From the NCBI GenBank assembly GCA_004352715.1, contig SCFE01000016.1, positions 1,682,902 through 1,746,901 of the forward strand: a stretch of DNA of 64,000 bases. The letters run 5' to 3'. Position numbers and translations under genes: made by a program. The stretch comes from Hofstenia miamia. Lineage: Eukaryota; Xenacoelomorpha; Acoela. The notes under the pieces are model-generated. The model saw nothing but the letters and a program-made list of their open reading frames with translations. It was not told the origin of the DNA and made no database searches. Of the stretch, positions 36,101 through 46,700 are shown piece after piece. Positions within the stretch are counted from its first letter, which is position 1; every line of letters starts with the position of its first letter.

Positions 36101-37609
36101 CCTACAACAGCTCTATTGTCTATAATTGCGACATTTTACATCACTTTGTTGCTAGAAACGTGTAACTGATTCACTTAACGTTGCATTTAAATTTCAAAGC
36201 GCTTTACTTTGCTTACATTTGTAGTATCTGTTAAAATTTCATTCCTATCAAATGTATATTTTAAAAATGTTTGATGATTCGTTTTTTGTGGATTCTGTAG
36301 TTTCTATTTTCAATATTTCTGAACTTTATTCCTATAAAATAATGACATCTCTACAGTTAATTACATTTTACTCATGTCAATTTTGGCGATATCCTAATTT
36401 CAGCTGCATTGATTTGCGAGAAGAGCATATCCAATACGATTTGATGATTTCCTTTACCGGAAATGTTTTATGTTTGTGTATGCAATTGTGCCTAAGAATA
36501 CGTCGCATTGCATATTTCTCAGGTGCCTCTTTCCAGTCGCCTTCCAACTTTACTAAATTTCATTGGTTTATTTTAATGTAGAGTAAAACCATGTTATTTT
36601 GGATTCAACTTCCTTAATAATTCGTGAATTTTTGTTGAAATTGGAAATTAAGTAAAACTGATGCACTCTTTATTAGTGAATTCTCTTCATCAGATATAAT
36701 TGATTGCTGTTTACGGCAATGTTCACACTGTCAAATAAACACACTTTTATTTTGCCAATAAGCTCTTGTCAAATTTGTTAATCAATTATTGCTACAATAT
36801 TATCCAAACTGATAAATAGTTTTACAGTCGCGCCTCGGTTTAACGTACTCTCGCTTTAACGTAAACTTCACAATAACGTAGTTTGCTGCCCATTTAGTAC
36901 ACACGAAGCTCTCACTTTAACCTAACTTCAGATTAACGTAAACTTCACAACATCATATTTCAAAATAATCCCCACAGTAGCTCATGGCGTGTAAATTAGC
37001 CTCATCAATTTAACGTAGCAGAAAATAGTGTTCTTTCTGCATTTTGCAAGCTGAAGAGATGGGTGAGGAACCCTGGAATTTTTAAAATCTCGTGAATCGA
37101 ATGTCTCAAAAACTTGTCAAAAGACAATGACAATCCGTTTTGACTGATTACTTTGCAAATGTTTGATTTTGATGTTTCAAAAATTTTCTCAAAATCGGGT
37201 TTTCAGTTTAACTTAAACTTCAGTTTAGCGTAGTTTTGAATTTGAGCCCAGGAGGAGACGCTAAAACTGGGCGCGACTGTATTTTGATGTAAATTTATAA
37301 AATGAGAAATTTAACAATCTAAAGTAATCGCCAATGGCATGCGAAAGCATTGTACGAGGTCGCAATGCTCCATGATATTGAATTTCGCTTTAATTAAATT
37401 TGGCACCTGATGACTGCTGTAATCGTTTTCTTTAATTGAATGATAATCATGCCCATAATGATTGAATTATCTATCTCACGGGGGAATTGCAAATTGTATA
37501 CTTTATAGCTGCTAAGTCAAATCTCACATGTAGTAAGTTTGCCAACATTAAAATGATTTGTGTTGAAGAAAACCATTCATTGTTTTATTGTATACTCTAA
37601 TGTATGTAC

Positions 37610-37641
<32 letters not shown>

Positions 37642-37755
37642 NNNNNNNNNNNNNNNNNNNNNNNNNNNNNNNNNNNNNNNNNNNNNNNNNNNNNNNNNNN
37701 NNNNNNNNNNNNNNNNNNNNNNNNNNNNNNNNNNNNNNNNNNNNNNNNNNNNNNN

Positions 37756-37792
<37 letters not shown>

Positions 37793-40700
37793 GAAAAGTT
37801 TCTTCCGATGGAAAAATGAAATTTCGCATAAAGCTTTTATAGATTTTTTAAATTCTTATTTTAATTTACTATTAGAATATGTACAGTAATTTTTAACTAC
37901 ATTTGAACAAGCAGTCCTATTTTATGGTTCAGAAAGTTATTCAGATCGCGCGATATTGATTTTTTTAAGATGTAAATGATTTATTTACTTTTAAAAGATT
38001 TGCCTAAAAGAGAAATGAAATGCATTGTATATTATTGTTGGAAGCGTTAAGTGCACTGAGGATGAACAACGGCTACTTAAATGTTTATAGAAGGTCTTGG
38101 GATGAATCATGGATATATTGGGATTGCACTGAAACATGTCATCAAATTAAATGCTGAGCTGGTGATGTTGCTCGGACTACCGATGATCGAAAGTCTTTGG
38201 CTAAAACGATATATCAAGAAGTTTATTGTGGTATTTTGGACGAACTAAAATCAGCTCTGGCTCAAAATAGACGACGAGATCTAAACCAGTGCATAACATT
38301 AACTTGCAACCTGAATAATGCCGTCCGCGTGTTTCAAATTTGACTATCACAAAACTTGCATCAATTAATCTTCCAGCCATACCACATCCTTCTTACTCTC
38401 CTGACATTGTCTGCAGCAATTACTATCTGGTTTCTTTATTGAAATCCTCTTTTTTGATAAGACATTCAATTCTGGTGATGATGTAAACATTGCAATTACA
38501 GTCTGGATCAATGAAAAATCAAGCGATTTTTTTCTCGTTAAATTAGAATGCTTTCAGAGAGATGGAAAAGGTTGTTGAGGAAAAAGGAGACTATTTGTGC
38601 AAAATATAATCGTTGTTTTGTATGTTAAATACATTCGTTTTAAATTATCGGAAACAACTTTTCCAAAAACCTTATATATTCAAATTCATTTTAGAATTAC
38701 AATTTTTCCGTTTTACTGATGTTTCTGACTAATTTTTTAATTTTCGGTTATTAACACCCTAATATCGAATAATTGCATGATTAGCAACGCCGGTGGTTAG
38801 CAACATATTATATTAATAGTTTTAAAAATTTCAAATATGGCCAAAACTTCAAAAGAATATTATATTCCCCATAAGGGAGGAATCGAATGCTCCATTAAAA
38901 GATTTAGTTCGGCTTTGAATTTGGCAAAATTCTCTGCTATCTGTTTGTTAAGTAAGCCATCTGAAGTAGGCAAAACTTTTAATCAAGTTAAAGCGTAAAA
39001 CCATTCTTTGTGTAAAAACTTTGCTGTTTTGGGTTAAATTCTTCTCGAGAAGCTATGTGGAAAACTACAACCTATTTGTCATTGAAGCGCTAGTATTTAC
39101 TAATTTTCTCGTGTTTAGCTTTGAAATATGGCTACATTTTATCGTGATTAGATGTTAATTTAATTTGTTTTAGCATTTACTAAAAAAACTAGAAAGTAGA
39201 AGGCTTGACTATGACTGCAAAAAACGAAAACATGCCACAATTGAAGAGCTTAATGTAGCAAAGGAAAAGTTCTCAGAGTCAAAACAGCAAGCCGAAGAGC
39301 GAATGTATAATCTCCTGGAAAGCGAGGTCAGATCCTAAATTTATTTTTTAAATTACCTTTAATTTTTAGGCAGAAAAGATTTCTTATATCAAAACATATG
39401 TAGATGCACATGTTGATTATCACTCAAATACTTTAAAGCAGTTCGAGAAACTTCAGCAATTCTTAGATGAACAGTACGTATATTCTTTTAATATTCATTT
39501 ATTTATGCTTAATTGTATGTCATAAATATTGTGTTGAAGTTGTTTTACTCTGTTGTATTGGCACAGTTAATTTACGAAGCTTCTACCCATTATATTAGCT
39601 AAGCTCCAATGTACATCGACAGTGGTGATCACCTAGGGTTGCAAGCGGGCCATTACCGCCTGCCGCCCGCGGATGCAGCCCGCAACGTAGGCCCACGGCC
39701 CGCGGAAATAGAGCGGGCCGGCCCAATTGCAACCCTAGGTGATCTCTGATCATACGTTTCTGAACACCATTTGGTACAAGATGAATTATTATTTTTCAAG
39801 AAATAATTTAATTTTTTCATACCATGACTAACTATTTGATTGTGAATTAGAATTTATTATGAATTGTATATTGAATGTAGTTTTCTTCCATGACCGTGTT
39901 ATGGGCCGAGTGAAACACAATTAATAAATTTTGCATACAATGTTTACTGTTTCTACTATTTTGCAATAGTTATTCGGCAGTTTCAGAGATATGACATAAG
40001 TTTGTACATCACTGTGTACAATGAAAACGTCGCGTTCAGATTGTTTGCTACATTTGGAGATGATTCATATCGTTTGTTGTTGCAACTCTTCAAATACGAT
40101 TTAAAATGATGTAAAATTGTCATTTAATTAATCGCATCTGTTTTCATGACATTAAAATAATATTCTAAGTTATAAAGGCTCTTGACATTTGTAAGTGATT
40201 AAGTAAAGTAACGTACACACTTTGAACTTTGCGCACAACTTTTTGAGTAATTATAAAGTTTACAGCAAAAATGTTTCGCGTACACACTTACAACTTTTGC
40301 ACAACTTTTTTGGTTGAATTATATTTATTACCAGTAAAACGCACTACAGCCAATACAATGAAACATTCTAAAGGAAAAAGACCTCGTTTTGCAAGGACCT
40401 TGTGTAATTTTATTTCAGTTATGTAAATAATAAGGACAAAATCGTAATAAATGAATTACAACAAAGTTGGAATCGCGTACACACAACTTTTAGTTGTGCG
40501 CCTCATATAATTAAGAAAGGCTACGCGCAAAATTGTAAGTGTACGCTACTTGATATCTGTCACATCTGGCGTTACAAGTAGATAATAATTCGTTATTTTG
40601 GTCACCTTATTTGATTACATGCATTTGTTGATATCCCCTTGAGAAAAAATTTGTACAATTGTACACATGTAGAAACTAGATTATTATTGAGATATGAATT

Positions 40701-43700
40701 TGTATTCAACCATGAATATCTTTGGTTATTAAATTAGACTACTTTTCCGTTACCTTAAGATTAATTTGGTCTAAATATTTGTATAATTTAGTATTAAGGC
40801 AACCTTGTAAGAATTAGCATTCCGCAAATTTGAGAATATGGTGAAACTAGTTGAATTTGAGTTATTCACAAATCATAATATAGCTTCACAAGAAACAAGT
40901 TTTTGCATGATTTCAATGTCATAATTCGTAAGACACTCTAAATGAAATGTTTTCAACAAAAATATGTCATTAAAATATTATGACTTTGGTACAAAATAAC
41001 ATGATTAAGTCACAATGTGTACAAATTTGCACAGACAATTTCAATGAAAATATTAGCAAAAGAAAAAATTTCTTAGTGTCATCAGAAACAATTGAGACTA
41101 GCAGTGCTGATCCGCCATATAAATATTTTCTGGTACTTCCATACAATGTGCACGTCTGAAGGAGACATAAACCCATTTATTCAAGTAGATAAAATTTTCC
41201 GTTTTTTATAGCGACTTCAACATGCCATTTGTATTGTTGAATATTTTTTTCGAATATACAATTTCACATGAAATTCTTTTTTTAATTGTTGTAGTTTTTT
41301 ACGCTACGACAGTAAGAAAATCATTGATATATAGTAGATTTACAATGGTTGTTGATAGAAATTGAGCTGCAGTTAAAATAATTTGCTTTTTTTTAACTTG
41401 TAGTGCAGATATTTATTTTTTAAATTAACTTCAAAATTTCTAAAGACCATTAAGCGAGATGTCAATGCAATTCGCATTTTCAAACACTTTTCAAAAGGTT
41501 TCTTTCACTTAATGACATATCAATAGCGGAACAATTGAACTACAAGTGCGTGCCTTTCACGGAGACATTCTATTTTTCGAATAACTTTCTGCTTTCTAAT
41601 ACCGATTGCAACTCAATGACCTTTTTGCTTGTTTCAAACACTCTTATGATACACATTAAAAACTAGAGATGAGCGCTGTACAGGCAGGCCCGGCGCGTGA
41701 CAGAAAAAGATGAGGGGCTTGAGTGAGGCTTGAAATTATATTTATATTTGCGTCGTGTCAATATATTTTTTTAATCTAACATTAGCCATATGTTTTCTCA
41801 AAGAGGTTAAATTACTTGTTTTTTATATAAAAATCATTAACATTAATTATTTTCTCTTTGTTAATATTCTGGTAATTTATATCAAAGGACACGACATATG
41901 GAGACTCTATATGCACAACAACTCTATGACAAAGCTTGAGTCGAACAATGCACCTAAAACAGAAAATAAGTATGTGCGCGTGCAAAATATTATAAGAAAG
42001 AGAAAAAAATAACTTAGTCCTTCTGAAAAATGAAATAATTCGTTGCCTATGCATATCAAGTGCAAGGATCTACAATTGAGGCAATTATCATATAAATACT
42101 TAGTATCTGATAGATTTTTTTCAACTCAAATTTAAATGGTAAAATGTGATATTTTATGCAAATCGATATGATAGGTGGGCTGAATTTTTCAAAGGGTGGG
42201 CGTAGCCCTCAGAACACTCCCCGACGCGCCGGGCCTGGGTACAGGTTTTGTAAAAATAATTTCCATCGCAGTGAAAAAACTTCACCGCTAAACACCGCAA
42301 TGTGTGTTTTTCTACCGCAAACCACCGCAATAAATGAACTATTATCGCGGTATACCACACCAAAGTCGATTTTTAACTTCGTATGAAAAATTGATATTTC
42401 TGAATTGTTTTTAAGATTATGTATCATACGTAGAAAGTTTAAAGACAATTCCTTAAGTAGTTTGTCAATTCGTCCGAATTTATTAGAGTATCCAATGTTT
42501 CATGAAATATACAAAAATTACTGTTAATATTTTGGATGTGAAATCTATTAATTTTGCTTCAGAAGCAGTTTTTGAGAAATACTTAGAGATTTTCCATTTT
42601 AAAACAAAACGCGCTATCTGTATAGCTTTTATGCCATCGCAAGTTGTTTTAATTCTACTGATAACCACTGCAAAGTTGTAAATTGCAACTGCGGTACACC
42701 GCACCGCGTTACTACCACACGCACTCATTTCTATTAAAAACTCACAACAAATCTACTGCTTCTAGCAAAAAATTTGCATTCTGAAAGTATTGGGATAAGC
42801 CCAGTTTCGAAATAAATATATTACTGTTAATTTGTAAAAGGCTTTTTTGAGTAATCAGAATTCATCCGCATAACAAGTGTTTCGTTTTCAATTAAATTTT
42901 GTACCAAAAATTTTGATGGTAACTATTGCCCTGCTCGGTATTAATTTTTTTTCATTTTTTCATTTCACAATAACAAATGACATTACAAAATTCGTTTATC
43001 ACAAAAAATTCAACAATTTTTGCAATTTCCAAAAAGTTTGAATTCACAAATTATACTAGCTTACTGAAAATTTATTATTTTTTAACGCATTGGAGTGGAA
43101 GGAAAATATTACAGTAATGACTTAGAAAGGGCAATTTTATTGGTATATTCATAACTGTTAGGCCACGGTTAGACTAGTGATTGGTTCAAAGTGATCTGTC
43201 ACACTTGAAAGAATTGCACGTCTAACCACCCGAGATACAGTACAAATCGCTTAATAACAACTCAATGGAAATTCAGCAAAAGTTGTTATTAAACGGTTGT
43301 TGTTAAAAAGCGAAGTTTGTTTAAAAGCTGTATTTTATATGTTCAACATAAATAAAAAGCTTTTTATGAAGTAAGAAAGTCTGTAATTGACAATTGTTTA
43401 GTCTTGAAACATTTATGAACTCCATTTTCCAATTCACCAAGAAGGTTCAGCTCGTGGCTACCACCATTTACACCAAAAAAATCTTTCAATTTGTTTATGG
43501 CAAGCATCGCTTTCCTATTAGTAACATGTGCATGAAATTCGACAACCTCCTCGTCTTCATCTTTATCTATCTTTATATAGCTATAATATATCAAAGAGAA
43601 GAAAAAGGAAAATAATAATGTTATAATGTATAATATAAAATCGTCCAAATATAGTATTTTTAGACAGATGCCAAATTACTATAATACAGGGTGTGACAAA

Positions 43701-46700
43701 AGTAACGCAAAATATGAAATTTAGATACAATATACATGTAAAACACTAAATTTTTATTTAAACAACTAAAAACGTCGTTTCAATTCGTGTTCGAATAGTA
43801 ATTCAGTCTTCGAAATGATGACCATCGCTGTTCAAACATTTCTGCAGCCTTGATGATACCGACTGGCACACCCTTTGGCACAACTCATTGTCAATTGATA
43901 GTACACCATCTGTGATTGCTGCGGTCAATTCCTCGATTGTTTGAGGCTTTCTGTTGTACACCAAGTCTTTCAACGTTCCCCAAAGAAAAAAGTCCGGTGG
44001 AGTAAGATCAGGCAAACGCGGCGGCCATTCCATCCAACCACGCCTTCCAATCCACGAAGCTGGGAACTTTGCATTCAACCACAATAATTGCAAAATGTGG
44101 TGTTGCTCCGTCGTGCTGGAAAATGATTCATTCACCACCTTGTATTCTTGACTCAATCTGAGGCCACAGCCATTCGGATAGCATTTTAAGGTAAGACGAA
44201 CCTGACACAGTACCATCAAAGAAGTAGGGCCCAATAATTCCTTGAGAAGAAATGCCGCACTTTACTTCTTTTTCGTTGATCTCGTGGGGATTATTGCTTC
44301 TCCAGTAGATGCAGTTGTGCCTGTTAATGTGACCATTCAGCTTAAATACTGCCTCATCAGACCATAAGATGGAATTAACAAAGGACACCTTTTCTTCAGC
44401 ATAAGCCAAAAATTCTTCTGCAAACTGTAGGCGTCGATCTGAGTCGTCTTCTTGGAGTGCATGAAATAATTTTCTTAGACAACGGTGGACACTTCAGTAA
44501 GAGATTTTAACCCCCGAACCATTCAACTGACGAGCTATTCTGCGACACGAAGAAGTTGGAGTAGCATTGACCTCTCTCAGCACAGCAGTTTTAAAATCAT
44601 TTATTACGGAAGGTCGTCCTGACTTTGGAAGGTCACATACTGAGCCGGTGTTTTCAAACTTCTTCACGAGTCTCTGAATTGTTGATGGCTGAATTGTCTC
44701 TTTATTTAACTCCACATTCAATTGCTTTGCTGTATTACTGTAATTGCTGCACTTATAAAAGTATTTCACGGCTTTAATTCTTTCTTCGATTGATAATCTG
44801 TTCTCCATTGTCGATTAAATGAATTCTAAACATTCACTTTTAAATCCAATTTATGCTTAACACAAGCGATGAATCGACAAAGCAGTTTTGAAATTAAATT
44901 TTTTTAAAATCGGCTGAGAAATGAGTCAAACTAATCATAGATTCTGAACGACCTTAAAAGTATGATTTAAAATTAAGTCGTTCCAAGATTTTGCGTTACT
45001 TTTGTCACACCCTGTATCAGAAAGTTGTTATTGGTTGGTAATAAACGGAGATTGTTTCTAAACGAGTTGTAAATAATCGTACTAAATTACTATTTGCTGA
45101 CGACCGGCATCGCGTTCGTGTTGTTATCAAAAGGAGCTTGTTATAAATCGGAGTGTTATTAAGCGACTTCTACTGTAATTAGCGATGTGACGATCACAAG
45201 CAAATCGAACGCGCACGATTTATTTGTTATCGTCACATCGCTAATCATCTCAGGTGGTTAGACATGCGATTCAATCAAAATGTGACAGATCACTTTTGAA
45301 CAATCACTAGTCTAACCGTGGCATTACATAATTGTATCATTTATGATATGTATTAAGTAAGTAAGTAAATAATTAATTCAAAACCTGTGACCAAATGGTC
45401 AAAATGGCCGACAATAATTAGATATAAATGAGCACCCATGTATATAAGGACAGCACCTATTTACAATAGGGACAAACATTATAGTGGTCGGAAACCCAAT
45501 GATTTATTTGCGCATAAACAAAGGAATTCGTCAGTCGATTGATTCGAATGTACAAGTCATAATCTCGTTGGTACCTCAGAAACATTGAAGGCTCTCTGAC
45601 AGCAAGATGGTTAAGTGTGTGAGATACTTTGCATCTTCTTCCAAGGTGCATCACATAGGCACCGCATTTGAAATAACGTAGAGGTCAAAAGTGTATTACA
45701 TCATTGCATATAATTGTATTCGCTAAAATGATACATTAGGGTCCTATGAATCCCTTTTTCTATTTCGAATATCAGTCTCATTATTCAGGCAAAGAATTCG
45801 GGAATCCTAATGCAGATCTAACACAAAATTTCTACTGCAAGAATATCTGTTGTAAATTGAAACCCCTGGTGGGTTATTTTGCAATTGTGGCATTCAATTA
45901 GGAAATATAGTTTACATGCTTCATTCAAAGAATTAACTGCCAATTGTTTTTGTTAAACAATACAAATATCCCAAACCAAAAATGTCTAAATCCAGCCTGC
46001 ACTGTACCGAGATTCTAATTTTCGAATCTGTGAATTCTAATCAAACGTAGACTCGGATTCAGAATAGATTTCGAATTTTCGTTGGCGAGATTATAGTAGA
46101 TCGTTTCTTTTGATAGTCATTTAATATTCTTTAGAATACAAACAGCTAAATCGAAACCCAAGCAACAGTATAAGCCGAAGTCTGTTAATTCAATGTTTGA
46201 CAGCTCCAACGACATCAGCAGCAGTTTGGAAAATGGTCGTTTGGGAGTCTCATCAGATTATGGTACTGGTGCCAGTGCTAGTCCGAAATTACCTTCATAC
46301 CAGCAGGCTATGACCGAATCTGTCTCACGCAACTCTCCTATCAATTCAATACGGAATTCAGGTAAATGTGATTTTGTTTTTCCCTTTAATCCTTAATCGC
46401 CCAATCACAGTTATGCTCACTTAAAAATTCTAAAGATGGGTCATATAAAGTTAAGTGTTGTATTTAAAGGATCCCAATTAAAAATTGATGGTAATGCGTT
46501 CATTGCACATTGCAATCGCAAACCTACCGCAATGATCTCTACATGTAAGCACAGGTTACAGAAATAAACTAAGTACATTTCGAACATTAATTTCAACCAT
46601 AATATAATTAGTTTTCTTTCAATCGCGAAAAAAGTTGTGCCAAGAAAAATGCAAATACAAGTATTCGATAGCTTGTTTATAGAAATTCTTGATTAACGAC

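Larger units (their letters stand above)
32406..39173 (+). other. Endophilin intron 5, TE-bearing
   Basis: This 6.8 kb intron holds a Tc1 fragment (32745-33003), a (TA)n tract (33118-33153), a Tigger-type MITE (36825-37279), an assembly gap (37642-37755) and a mariner remnant (about 38060-38640). Between 33700 and 36820 nothing was recognised. Confidence 0.7.
43238..45175. mobile_element. Tigger/pogo-like element, middle layer of nest
   Basis: TA target duplications at 43236-43237 and 45176-45177. The ends are CAGTACAAATCGCTTAATAA and, as reverse complement, CAGTAGAAGTCGCTTAATAA. It is split by a mariner-type element. Subtracting that leaves about 610 bp, so it is a deletion derivative. A minus-strand frame at 43364-43648 is the C-terminal end of a CENP-B/Tigger-type transposase. 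Confidence 0.8.
43161..45323. mobile_element. Foldback MITE (PIF/Harbinger-like), outermost of three nested elements
   Basis: TTA target duplications (43158-43160, 45324-45326) flank GCCACGGTTAGACTAGTGAT and its reverse complement. The similarity continues for about 110 bp in each arm, including GTCTAACCACC and TTAGCGATGTGACGAT. The Tigger-like element is inserted in the left arm, splitting it at GAGATA/ATTAGCGATG. The unsplit MITE would be only about 225 bp and would fold almost end to end. Superfamily is inferred from the TTA target. Confidence 0.8.
39474..46134 (+). other. Endophilin intron 7, TE-rich
   Basis: This 6.7 kb intron carries a GC-rich hAT-like MITE (39633-39738), a hAT-in-hAT nest (41664-42733) and a three-layer nest (43161-45323). 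No endophilin exon is missing: exon 7 (phase 2) joins exon 8 in frame. 39750-41650 and 45330-46130 contain nothing else that I recognise, apart from one unassigned 65-codon minus frame (45457-45654). Confidence 0.8.

Noticed and set aside
37548-37889. Open frames running through (TA)n and N gaps (also at 12154-12393 and 51044-51515)
   Set aside because: Poly Y-I translations of TA repeats with undetermined residues; not genes.
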